A stretch of DNA of 64,000 nucleotides, taken from positions 248,001-312,000 of the forward strand of contig NZ_FOXV01000001.1 of the NCBI RefSeq assembly GCF_900115815.1, in the 5' to 3' direction. Source of the DNA: Roseivivax halotolerans. Lineage in GTDB: Bacteria; Pseudomonadota; Alphaproteobacteria; Rhodobacterales; Rhodobacteraceae. Positions 35,988 through 43,631 of this stretch are shown piece by piece. The translations under genes and the position numbers were made by a program. The notes below the pieces were generated by a model. It made no database searches. It was not told where the DNA came from and saw only the letters and a program-made list of their open reading frames with translations. Every line of letters starts with the position of its first letter. The stretch's first letter is position 1.

Positions 35988-36644
35988 ATGACCCATATCC
36001 TGCTGGTTCGGCACGGCCAGGCGAATTCCGCAGCCCGTGACGAGGCGAGCTACGACCGGCTCAGCCCGCTTGGGCGCGAGCAGGCCCGGTGGCTCGGCGC
36101 GCATTTGCGCGAAGGTGGCGAACGGTTCGCTCAGGCGGTCTCGGGCACGCTGAACCGGCAGGTCGAGACGCTCGAGGAAATGAGTGTAGCCGAAGCGGCG
36201 CCCGTCCAGGATCCACGGCTCAACGAGCTGGAATACTTCACGATGGCGCAAGCTTTCGAAGCCGAGCACGGCGTGCCGATGCCGATCGACCGTCCCGCTT
36301 TCCTCGAACACCTTCCCGCGATGTTCGCAGCATGGGAACGGGGCGAGATCGAAGGCGCACCAGAGACCTTCGCCGCGTTCGAGGCGCGGATCGCCGATAT
36401 GCTGGCCGAGCTCAGCCAGGGCAAAAGCCCGGTCGTGGCTGTGACATCCGGCGGGGTGATCGGCATGGCGCTCCGCGTGGCACTCAGGCTCGATATCCGC
36501 GCCTTCGCGCATCTCTGCCTGTCGATCGAGAACACCTCCATTCACCGGCTCCAGGTACTGCCATCCGGGCTGGCCCTGGCGCAGTTCAACGCCTGCCCGC
36601 ATCTTGAGCCGCGCGAGCGCCGCACGTCACGCACACATCTCTGA
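35988..36644 (+). CDS. Histidine phosphatase (phosphoglycerate mutase-like) superfamily protein with an altered second active-site residue
   Basis: A 218-residue protein beginning with the phospho-acceptor motif LLVRHGQANS (His9 region) and carrying an ELEYFTM acid segment. The second conserved His, usually in SHGGVI, is Ser154 in AVTSGGVIGM, so one catalytic residue is missing. It might still hydrolyse phosphate esters or have become a binding protein. The start ATG at 35988 lacks a strong ribosome-binding site. It is divergent from the formate dehydrogenase gene and followed 48 bases on by a DUF2794 gene. Substrate unknown. Confidence 0.8.
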   Translation: MTHILLVRHGQANSAARDEASYDRLSPLGREQARWLGAHLREGGERFAQAVSGTLNRQVETLEEMSVAEAAPVQDPRLNELEYFTMAQAFEAEHGVPMPIDRPAFLEHLPAMFAAWERGEIEGAPETFAAFEARIADMLAELSQGKSPVVAVTSGGVIGMALRVALRLDIRAFAHLCLSIENTSIHRLQVLPSGLALAQFNACPHLEPRERRTSRTHL

Positions 36645-36692
36645 CTCCGCAAAAGACTTGATTTCCGGCCGCCGCGTCCGCAGATTCATCTT

Positions 36693-37034
36693 ATGAACTC
36701 GCTGACGCCCTTTCCAGGCCGCCCCGAGATCACCGAAGAGGTGATGTTCCATCGTATCGAGCTGAACCAGATCCTGTCGCTCTACGGGCGGATGGTCGCC
36801 GCCGGGGAGTGGCGTGATTACGGGATTTCCAGCCTGCGCGACGTCGCAATCTTCTCGATCTTCCGGCGGAGCGCGGAGCAACCGCTTTACCGGATCGAGA
36901 AACGCCCGAAACTGCGTAATCGCCAAGGCATGTATGCGGTGGTCGGGATGGACGGGCAAATCTTGAAGCGGGGTCACGACCTCAAAGCGGTGCTGCGCGT
37001 TCTGGAGCGCAAGCTGATCCGCGCGGTTGAATGA
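36693..37034 (+). CDS. DUF2794 domain protein
   Basis: A 113-residue protein (MNSLTPFPGR, then FHRIELNQILSLYGRMVAAGEWRDYGIS and KRPKLRNRQGMYAVVG) matching DUF2794, a conserved alphaproteobacterial family of unknown function. The fold appears mixed alpha/beta with a basic middle part. It follows the histidine phosphatase gene on the same strand and is followed by an AT-rich inverted repeat in the gap to the converging agmatinase gene. No catalytic motif is recognised. Confidence 0.85.
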   Translation: MNSLTPFPGRPEITEEVMFHRIELNQILSLYGRMVAAGEWRDYGISSLRDVAIFSIFRRSAEQPLYRIEKRPKLRNRQGMYAVVGMDGQILKRGHDLKAVLRVLERKLIRAVE

Positions 37035-37059
37035 GCTGTGGCGGAACGCTTTATACCAA

Positions 37060-37087
37060 GATAACGATCTTATCTAAGATCGTTATC
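37060..37087. repeat. Perfect 12-bp inverted repeat in an AT-rich gap
   Basis: GATAACGATCTT / AAGATCGTTATC is separated by ATCT. It lies between the converging DUF2794 and agmatinase genes. A second, weaker pairing (AGATCGG / CCGATC) follows at about 37100-37126. It may be a bidirectional terminator, or an operator-like element; no long T-run is present. Confidence 0.65.
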
Positions 37088-37135
37088 TATATACGGTTTA
37101 AGATCGGTTTATTCGAACACCCGATCCCAAAAAAT

Positions 37136-38089
37136 CTACGCGAGCATCGCACAAAGTAACTCGAACATGATCGAGACGCCGAGAAACGCCGTCCCGCCCG
37201 ACGCATCGAACGGCGGGGAGACCTCGACCATGTCCGCTCCGACGATGTTCAGCCCAGCCAACTCTCGGCAGACCTGGAGCGCCTGAAACGAATTCGGGCC
37301 TCCGACCTCCGGCGTGCCCGTCCCTGGCGCGAAGGTCGGATCGACGAAATCAATGTCGTAGCTGACATAGGTTTCGCCCGTGCCTGCGATCTCGCGTGCT
37401 TCGGCCATAACGTCCGCAATGCCGCGATCATGAAACTCCTCGATCGGGATCACGCGGATGCCGACGCTCTTGGCGAAATCGCGATCCTCGGTGTCGTAGG
37501 CCGTTCCGCGGATCCCGATCATGACGACACGGCTCGGATCGAGCAGCCCCTCCTCCACCGCGCGGCGAAAGGGGGTGCCATGCGTGTACATCGTTCCGCC
37601 GAAATAGGAGCGATAGAGATCGGTATGGCTGTCGAAATGCACCATGCCGAGCGGTTCATCCTTCGCGAGCGCACGCAAGATCGGCAGCGAGGTGAGGTGG
37701 TCGCCGCCGGCCGTCATCGGGCGGATGCCTGCAGTTCGCAGATCGCTGTAGAACGCCGCGATCCGCTCGAGCGAGTCCTGGATATCGGCAGGATTCGGCC
37801 CGACATCGCCAAGATCGGCGCAGCGCGCGGCTTCGAAAGGACGCAGCCCGGTTACCGGGTGCTGGGCCCGGATCATCGTCGACGCGTCGCGCAGCTGTCG
37901 CGGCCCATGCCGGGGGCCAGGCCGGTTGGTTGTGCCGCTGTCCCAAGGCACGCCGACAAGCCCGATCTGCACCTCGGAAAATCGCGGATGGCCCGGCGGT
38001 ACGTGCGGCAGACGCATGAAGGTCGGAACGCCCGCAAAACGTGGCAGCTCGAAACCGGATACCGGGTGGAAAAAAGTGTCTTCGCTCAT
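37136..38089 (-). CDS. speB: Agmatinase/ureohydrolase family protein
   Basis: A 317-residue manganese ureohydrolase. Metal-binding motifs are GGDH (H131), HFDSHTDLY (D153, H155, D157) and SYDIDFVDPTFAPGTGTPE (D245, D247), as in SpeB. Family members split urea from agmatine, guanidinobutyrate, proclavaminate or guanidine, so the exact substrate is open even though agmatinase is the default. The HFDSHTD motif has Ser where Ala is usual. It overlaps the NlpC/P60 gene by four bases (ATGA), an odd coupling of unrelated functions. Confidence 0.88.
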   Translation of the reverse strand: MSEDTFFHPVSGFELPRFAGVPTFMRLPHVPPGHPRFSEVQIGLVGVPWDSGTTNRPGPRHGPRQLRDASTMIRAQHPVTGLRPFEAARCADLGDVGPNPADIQDSLERIAAFYSDLRTAGIRPMTAGGDHLTSLPILRALAKDEPLGMVHFDSHTDLYRSYFGGTMYTHGTPFRRAVEEGLLDPSRVVMIGIRGTAYDTEDRDFAKSVGIRVIPIEEFHDRGIADVMAEAREIAGTGETYVSYDIDFVDPTFAPGTGTPEVGGPNSFQALQVCRELAGLNIVGADMVEVSPPFDASGGTAFLGVSIMFELLCAMLA

Positions 38090-38928
38090 GGGGCCTCCGG
38101 TGTGTTCGGTCTGACATGCGAGGTGACCGGACCATCGCCTTGCGCCGTAATCCGGCGAATGGCGGTATCCAGATCTTCGTAGGCAACTGCCATGTGATAT
38201 GCGTTGGCGTGCAGGAGCAGGTCCGGGCCTGCAATCCAGCCAACATGCCCCTTCCAGAACAAGAGATCACCACGTCTGGGGCCGTCCGGCGCAGCGAGGC
38301 TGGCGAACGCCGACTCCTGCAGATCGCTGTCGCCGGGACAGTCGGCACCGCACGCGCGCAGCGCGATCTGCACAAGACCCGAGCAGTCGATCCCAAAGCT
38401 GGAATTCCCGCCCCAGAGATAGGGTGTTCCGACCAACGCCTCCGCAACCGCGACGGGATCGGGCGCGCGGTCTGCCAGAGGTGCGAGATGCTGGCTTGGT
38501 ACGAACCCGATCGAGGTCTCGGTGAAGTTGCCCGACGTGCCTGCGGCGCACAGCATCGCGCCCATGCTGAGCGCAAGCCGTTCCGGCGACTTCATGTCGG
38601 GGCGCGGATAGACATGCGTGGCTCGCGCCGTGACACGATGCGTGGGCTCGGCCCCGTCCGTCAGCGCATCGCTTCTCACATAGCCGGTATAGCCGTCCGC
38701 GCGGGATTGCAGAAAGGTCCATCCGCCCCGCTCTTCCAGGATCAAGGCTTCGGCCCCCAGTAGGAGCTGCCGGTCGCGCGGCCCGTCCGGCGCGGCGCAA
38801 AGGTCGGCCACCGGCACAGAGATACGCCGCGTCACACCTTCGACGAACCGCTCCGCCTCGACCTGGCCGGCCAGCGACGAGAGTGCGACCCGCCCGTTCG
38901 CAGGGGTGAGGCGGCGATCTCGGCTCAC
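38086..38928 (-). CDS. NlpC/P60 family peptidase with SH3-like domains
   Basis: A 280-residue cell-wall peptidase. The N-terminal part contains SH3b-like repeats (ISVPVADLCAAPDG to about residue 90, then another to 150). The catalytic domain starts near 160, with Cys182 in GIDCSGLV, His228 in KGHVGWIA and His240. It would cut peptidoglycan peptides, typically D-gamma-Glu-diamino acid bonds; no signal peptide is apparent, so a muropeptide-recycling role in the cytoplasm is possible. The start is a GTG at 38928 overlapping the stop of the aminopeptidase gene (GTGA), and the stop overlaps the agmatinase start. Confidence 0.87.
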   Translation of the reverse strand: MSRDRRLTPANGRVALSSLAGQVEAERFVEGVTRRISVPVADLCAAPDGPRDRQLLLGAEALILEERGGWTFLQSRADGYTGYVRSDALTDGAEPTHRVTARATHVYPRPDMKSPERLALSMGAMLCAAGTSGNFTETSIGFVPSQHLAPLADRAPDPVAVAEALVGTPYLWGGNSSFGIDCSGLVQIALRACGADCPGDSDLQESAFASLAAPDGPRRGDLLFWKGHVGWIAGPDLLLHANAYHMAVAYEDLDTAIRRITAQGDGPVTSHVRPNTPEAP

Positions 38929-40310
38929 AGGTCCAGAAGCTCCGGCAGGGCGCCCAGAATGGCGCGCGGCCCCTGCCCCAACCCGCCCTTCGACCGGCCC
39001 GGCGCCGCCGAAGGCTGCCATCCGAAGATGTCGAAATGCGCGTAGCGCGGCGTGTCGGTCACGAAGCGTCGCAGGAACAGCGCCGCCGTGATCGCCCCGG
39101 CGAATCCGCCAGAGGGGGCGTTGTCGAGATCGGCAATGCCGGGCTCGATCATTGTCTCGTAGGGCTCGTGAAACGGCATCTGCCATACGGGGTCCGCGGC
39201 CGGGCCAGCTGCCCGTCCCAGCGCGTCGGCGATGCCCGGTTCGGTCGCGAAGAACGGCGCAAGATCCGGGCCTGCCGCGACCCGGGCCGCACCGGTCAGT
39301 GTCGCCATCGAAATCATCAGGTCGGGTCGCTCCTCGTCGGCCAACGCAAGCGCATCAGCCAGCACGAGCCGGCCCTCGGCATCGGTATTGTTGATCTCTA
39401 CGGTCAGCCCCTTGCGCGATGTCAGGATGTCCTGCGGCCGGAAGCTTTCGGACGAGACGGAATTCTCGACGGCCGGGATCAGAACCCGCAACCGCACCTT
39501 GAGGCCAAGCGCCATGATCGCCTGCGCGAGGCCGAGCACGTTCGCCGCCCCGCCCATGTCCTTCTTCATCAAACCCATCGAGCTTCCGGGCTTGAGGTTG
39601 AGCCCGCCGGTATCGAAACAGACGCCCTTGCCGACGAGCGTGAGCGTCGGTCCCGTCTCGCCCCAGCGCAGATCGAGAAGGCGGGGCGCTTGAGCGGCGG
39701 CACGGCCGACGGCGTGGATCATTGGAAAGTTCTTCTCCAGCAGAGCCTCGCCGGTCGTGGCATCCAAGCGCGCACCGAATTTTTCCGCCAGCCTGCGCGT
39801 CGCCGCCTCCAGCGCCTCGGGCCCCATATCGGCCGCGGGCGTGTTGATGAGATCGCGGGTCAGCGCTTCGGCCTCGGCCAGTGTCTCTACCCGCGCGGCA
39901 TCCACACCTTCCGGCGCGCAAAGAGCGCCCACCTTGGGAGACTGATCGCGATAGCGAGAAAACCCGTAGCCCGCGAGAAGCCAGCCCAGCGCCTCGATCT
40001 CGGCTCGATCCTCGGGCAGTCCGGAAGCCACGCGCAAGGTCAGGCCCGCAAAGCGCGGCGCAACACTTGCCAGCACGAATCGCTGCCTGCGGCGTGTTCC
40101 CGGCGTTCCGAAGCCCGCAAGCGCGGCCATGGGCCGACCATCCGCAGCCGGCACAAGAAGGCTGTCCCCGATAGCGCCGTCGAAGCCGCTGGCGTCGATC
40201 CAGGCGCGGACATGGTCGGGATATGCTTCTGCCCAGGCGTAGGCGCCGCCTTGTTCGATGATGTGCAGATCCAGCGCCTCGGCGCTGTCGGGTGCAAAAC
40301 GGAGCGGCAT
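38925..40310 (-). CDS. Leucyl aminopeptidase family (M17) protein
   Basis: A 461-residue M17 metallopeptidase. The C-terminal catalytic domain shows VGKGVCFDTGGLNLKP (Lys228 and Asp233 region), MKKDMGGAA and NNTDAEGRL at 308-314, all typical two-zinc ligands and catalytic residues. The N-terminal domain is diverged. M17 enzymes release N-terminal residues or cleave Cys-Gly dipeptides. Its coupling by a 4-base overlap to an NlpC/P60 peptidase is a conserved-looking pair suggesting joint processing of peptides, perhaps from cell-wall turnover. No signal peptide. Confidence 0.92.
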   Translation of the reverse strand: MPLRFAPDSAEALDLHIIEQGGAYAWAEAYPDHVRAWIDASGFDGAIGDSLLVPAADGRPMAALAGFGTPGTRRRQRFVLASVAPRFAGLTLRVASGLPEDRAEIEALGWLLAGYGFSRYRDQSPKVGALCAPEGVDAARVETLAEAEALTRDLINTPAADMGPEALEAATRRLAEKFGARLDATTGEALLEKNFPMIHAVGRAAAQAPRLLDLRWGETGPTLTLVGKGVCFDTGGLNLKPGSSMGLMKKDMGGAANVLGLAQAIMALGLKVRLRVLIPAVENSVSSESFRPQDILTSRKGLTVEINNTDAEGRLVLADALALADEERPDLMISMATLTGAARVAAGPDLAPFFATEPGIADALGRAAGPAADPVWQMPFHEPYETMIEPGIADLDNAPSGGFAGAITAALFLRRFVTDTPRYAHFDIFGWQPSAAPGRSKGGLGQGPRAILGALPELLDL

Positions 40311-40382
40311 CAGATCCTCTATCTGTCAGAATACCGCCCGAGCCTACCTGTTGCCACATCGGCAGCAAGGCCGTTCTGACGA

Positions 40383-40763
40383 TCAGGCGCCTGCAGCCTC
40401 GCCCGTCCAGAGCGCGTAGAGAGACGTCTCCCCGAGACGCATGAGGCGGGCGATGGTCGCGGCAGTCGCGGCAACATCGCCGCGCAACAGGCAGATGCGA
40501 CAATCCCCGGCGCATCGCGCCAATACGGTCATCCCTAGGAGGATCGCGAGACGTTTCACTTTGACCAAGGCCGCCACGCAGGCGAGTGCATAGTTTGATC
40601 GCCAGCCCGCCTCGGCAAGGGCGAGTTCCCGAGCCAGCGCCTCCATCGCTAGACACAAGGCTTCTTCGACATGGGCCGGCTCGCACGCCGAACAGAACCG
40701 CGAGAGCACGTCGAAATCTAGGCGCACCTCTTCCTCATCCGCGAAAACCAGAACGGACATCAT
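40383..40763 (-). CDS. Cys-containing helical protein of unknown function
   Basis: A 126-residue mostly helical protein. Cysteines cluster as RFCSACEP, EALCLAME and, near the C-terminal half, RCAGDCRICLL. The CxxC and CxxxCxxC spacings would suit metal or disulfide chemistry, but no family is recognised. GGAGG seven bases upstream favours the first of two adjacent ATGs at 40763. It is divergent from the carbonic anhydrase gene (148-base gap), so the two might share regulation. Function unknown. Confidence 0.6.
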   Translation of the reverse strand: MMSVLVFADEEEVRLDFDVLSRFCSACEPAHVEEALCLAMEALARELALAEAGWRSNYALACVAALVKVKRLAILLGMTVLARCAGDCRICLLRGDVAATAATIARLMRLGETSLYALWTGEAAGA

Positions 40764-40911
40764 TCCGCCACCTCCCTGGACACCACCATTCACCCGAGCG
40801 GCAGTTTGCCCAGGCTCCCTTCCTGAAAGGTTCACGCGGCCAAGCTTTTCCCCTCGAATTTCAGGAAAATGGCGACTATCGACGGAGAAGCGATCAAGGA
40901 CGGAGCCCATC

Positions 40912-41565
40912 ATGAACCACGCGCGCCCGCTTCCCGGCTACCTGGTGACCCGGTATCACGGCTGGAAAGCCACGACCTATGCCGAGAACAGCGCATGGTA
41001 TCGCCGCCTTGCGAGCGAAGGCCAGCGCCCGCGGGCAATGGTCATCTCCTGCTGCGACAGCCGGGTGCATGTCACGTCGATCTTCGGCGCCGACCAGGGC
41101 GAGTTCTTCATCCACCGCAACATCGCGAACCTCGTTCCCCCCTATGAGCCGGACGGCAACCAGCACGGCACCTCGGCAGCGGTCGAATACGCGGTGACCG
41201 CGCTCAAGGTCTCGCACCTGATCGTGCTTGGCCATTCGAGCTGCGGCGGGGTGAAGGGGTGCTACGACATGTGCTCGGGCAAAGCCCCGGCGCTCGAGGA
41301 AAAATCGAGCTTCGTCGGACGCTGGATGGATCTGCTGCGCCCCGGTTTCGACAGGGTCAGCGAGCGCGGCCTCAGCGAGGAGGCGGCGACAAGCGCCCTT
41401 GAGAAAGAGGCGGTTCTCGTCAGCCTCGAGAACCTGATGACCTTCCCCTTTGTTCGCGAGGCGGTCGAAAGCGAAGAGCTGTCGCTGCACGGCCTCTGGA
41501 CCGATATCGGCGAGGGTGGGCTCCAGTATTTCGATCCCGGCACACGGGAATTCGGGCCGGTCTGA
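40912..41565 (+). CDS. Beta-type carbonic anhydrase
   Basis: A 217-residue zinc enzyme that interconverts CO2 and bicarbonate. The ligand and dyad motif SCCDSRV gives Cys47 with Asp49/Arg51; His108 and Cys111 lie in LGHSSCGG. This is the full type I beta-carbonic anhydrase set. The ATG at 40912 is preceded by AAGGACGGAGCC. No signal peptide, so cytoplasmic. Length is standard. The upstream neighbour is divergent and of unknown function; a small unknown gene converges after it. Confidence 0.94.
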   Translation: MNHARPLPGYLVTRYHGWKATTYAENSAWYRRLASEGQRPRAMVISCCDSRVHVTSIFGADQGEFFIHRNIANLVPPYEPDGNQHGTSAAVEYAVTALKVSHLIVLGHSSCGGVKGCYDMCSGKAPALEEKSSFVGRWMDLLRPGFDRVSERGLSEEAATSALEKEAVLVSLENLMTFPFVREAVESEELSLHGLWTDIGEGGLQYFDPGTREFGPV

Positions 41566-41568
41566 GCG

Positions 41569-41904
41569 TCAGGCGAGCCAGCCTTTCCGGCCGCCTTGCG
41601 CCAGTTTGAGCTGCGGCCGCCCGAGGCGGGCCGCCAGTTCGCTCAACGGATGGCCGAGATCGCGCCCGGTGCAGAGCGGCCCGGCGAAATCGCGCGAGAT
41701 GACGACGAGCCGGCCGTCTCGAAACTCGAGCGCGTAGCCGCGTGCATCCAGCGTTGAACAAAGCTCGGGCCAGCTCTGTGCCCGCGCGAAGATCGGTCCG
41801 AGAAATCCGCGGACGAGCGCCGCCGTCTCGCAATCGAGCCTGCCCGGTATCGAGGTATCCGTATCGGGTGTCTGAAAAGAAGCCTGCATGGGTTTATCCC
41901 GCAT
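41569..41904 (-). CDS. Small protein sharing a domain with its divergent neighbour
   Basis: A 111-residue protein. Residues 35-100 (SWPEL, RGYALEF, DLGHPLSELAARLGRP) align without gaps to the C-terminal part of the divergently transcribed ribbon-helix-helix protein, about 26 of 66 positions identical by eye. The W-P-L / G-Y-x-L / L-G pattern resembles a segment I recall from C-terminal parts of MobA/TraA-like relaxases, but that is only an impression. It has no DNA-binding domain of its own. The start is taken as ATG at 41904, with a second ATG at 41889 possible. It converges with the carbonic anhydrase gene. Confidence 0.6.
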   Translation of the reverse strand: MRDKPMQASFQTPDTDTSIPGRLDCETAALVRGFLGPIFARAQSWPELCSTLDARGYALEFRDGRLVVISRDFAGPLCTGRDLGHPLSELAARLGRPQLKLAQGGRKGWLA

Positions 41905-42027
41905 TTTCCTGCCTGTAACAGGAGCATGACAGACAATGCGCGGCACAATAGGGCCGAACCGGACCATTTTCGCGGCCTGTGTCCGTTTGGTTACGATGCG
42001 TTAACTCTGCGCGTGCCAGATAGCGGC

Positions 42028-42522
42028 ATGAGACCGGTGCAAATCAGGATGAGCGGGGCGATGCAGGAGGCGGCGGAACGCGCGGCCCATGCGTCCGATA
42101 TCACGATGGGCGAATACGTGCGGCGCCTCGTCGACGCCGATCTGAGACGTCGTTTCGCCCCCGCGACGACGCCCAACCGGGTGGAAGAGCACCTCCTCAG
42201 CCCTTTGCGGGTCCGCCTCGCACATGACTTTGCCTGCGCCACCTCGTGGCCCGACCTCAATGCCCGCCTCGCCGCCAAGGGGTATGCCTTGCGCGAAGCA
42301 GGCGGCGGGCTCGCGCTGCACGCTCATCCCGAGGGCACGCGCCTTTGCAAAGCTTCCGAGCTTGGGCACAGCTACGGCGCGCTCATGCGCCGTTACGGTG
42401 CACCATTTCCGGGCCATGCCCACCGGCATCTCGTCGACCGCTGGCTGAAAACGACATCGCCGCCACCGGGCTGTCCCGATGACGGCGACGACGATGATTT
42501 CGACGTGATCGAAGAGCTTTAG
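42028..42522 (+). CDS. Ribbon-helix-helix protein with C-terminal domain shared with the divergent gene
   Basis: A 164-residue protein. The N-terminus RPVQIRMSGAMQEAAERAA and ITMGEYVRRLVDADLRR fit an Arc/MetJ-type ribbon-helix-helix DNA-binding unit. Residues about 65-130 hold the SWPDLNARLAAKGYAL...LGHSYGAL domain also found in the protein at 41569-41904. The tail is acidic (DGDDDDFDVIEEL). The start at 42028 leaves 123 bases for divergent promoters; an in-frame ATG at 41926 with AGGAG just before it would leave 21. The stop overlaps the asd stop on the other strand by 3 bases. Probably a regulator of the divergent pair. Confidence 0.65.
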   Translation: MRPVQIRMSGAMQEAAERAAHASDITMGEYVRRLVDADLRRRFAPATTPNRVEEHLLSPLRVRLAHDFACATSWPDLNARLAAKGYALREAGGGLALHAHPEGTRLCKASELGHSYGALMRRYGAPFPGHAHRHLVDRWLKTTSPPPGCPDDGDDDDFDVIEEL

Positions 42523-43541
42523 CCCTTCTTCAACACCCGGTTGCCCAGCGTCTCGGCGATCTGCACCGCGTTAAGCGCCGCGCCCTTTCGCAGGTTGTCG
42601 GAGACGCACCAGAAGTTCAGACCGTTCTCAATGGTCGAATCCTGACGGATCCGGCTGATGAAGGTGGCGAAGTCACCGACGCATTCGACCGGCGTGACGT
42701 AGCCGCCGTCTTCGCGCTTATCGACGACCATGATCCCCGGAGCTTCGCGCAGGATGTCGCGGGCCTCGTCCTCGTCGAGAAACTCCTCGGTCTCGATGTT
42801 GATCGCTTCGGCGTGGCCCACGAAGACCGGAACACGCACGCAGGTCGCGGTGACCTTGATCGAGCTGTCCACGATCTTCTTGGTCTCGGCGACCATCTTC
42901 CATTCTTCCTTCGTCGAGCCGTCCTCGAGGAAGACGTCGATATGCGGGATCACGTTGAAGGCGATCTGCTTGGGGTAAACCTTCGGCGCGACCTCGTCGG
43001 TCGGGTTGTAGACCGCCTTGGTCTGGTCCCAGAGCTCATCCATGCCGTCTTTGCCGGAGCCCGACACCGACTGGTAGGTCGAGACAACCACGCGCTTGAT
43101 CTTCGCCCGGTCATGCAGCGGCTTCAGTGCCACGACCATCTGCGCGGTCGAACAGTTCGGGTTCGCGATGATGTTCTTTTTCGAATAACCCTCGACCGCC
43201 TCGGGGTTCACTTCCGGAACGACGAGTGGCACGTCCGGGTCGTAGCGATAGAGCGACGAGTTGTCGATCACGATGCAGCCCGCCTTTGCGGCGACCGGCG
43301 CGTATTTCTTCGTCGCGTCCGAACCGATGGCGAAAAGCGCGATATCCCATCCGGTGAAATCGAACGCGTCGAGATCCTGAGTCTTCAGCGTCTTGTCACC
43401 GAAAGAAACCTCGGTGCCGAGCGAGCGGCGCGAGGCGAGCGCGGCGATCTCGTCGACCGGGAAGGCACGCTCCTCGAGGATGTTCAGCATTTCGCGGCCC
43501 ACGTTGCCCGTGGCGCCCACGACGACGACCTTGTAGCCCAT
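42519..43541 (-). CDS. asd: Aspartate-semialdehyde dehydrogenase
   Basis: A 340-residue NADP-dependent enzyme reducing aspartyl phosphate to the semialdehyde, the branch point to lysine/DAP, threonine and methionine. The N-terminal nucleotide loop is VGATGNVGREML (8-19). The active-site Cys is C130 in NPNCSTAQ. GHAEAINIE provides the catalytic His-region. Length is typical of the USG-1/Asd group. It converges with the ribbon-helix-helix gene with overlapping stop codons. Other lysine-pathway genes dapB, dapD and dapE are elsewhere in the window. Confidence 0.96.
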   Translation of the reverse strand: MGYKVVVVGATGNVGREMLNILEERAFPVDEIAALASRRSLGTEVSFGDKTLKTQDLDAFDFTGWDIALFAIGSDATKKYAPVAAKAGCIVIDNSSLYRYDPDVPLVVPEVNPEAVEGYSKKNIIANPNCSTAQMVVALKPLHDRAKIKRVVVSTYQSVSGSGKDGMDELWDQTKAVYNPTDEVAPKVYPKQIAFNVIPHIDVFLEDGSTKEEWKMVAETKKIVDSSIKVTATCVRVPVFVGHAEAINIETEEFLDEDEARDILREAPGIMVVDKREDGGYVTPVECVGDFATFISRIRQDSTIENGLNFWCVSDNLRKGAALNAVQIAETLGNRVLKKG

Positions 43542-43631
43542 GTCAAACTCCTTGCTTTGGCTCCGGCGGCGTCTGCCCCGGCGCTGGCTTGACGCGCTAC
43601 CTAATGCAGCCCGATGCAGACGGAAAGGGGC

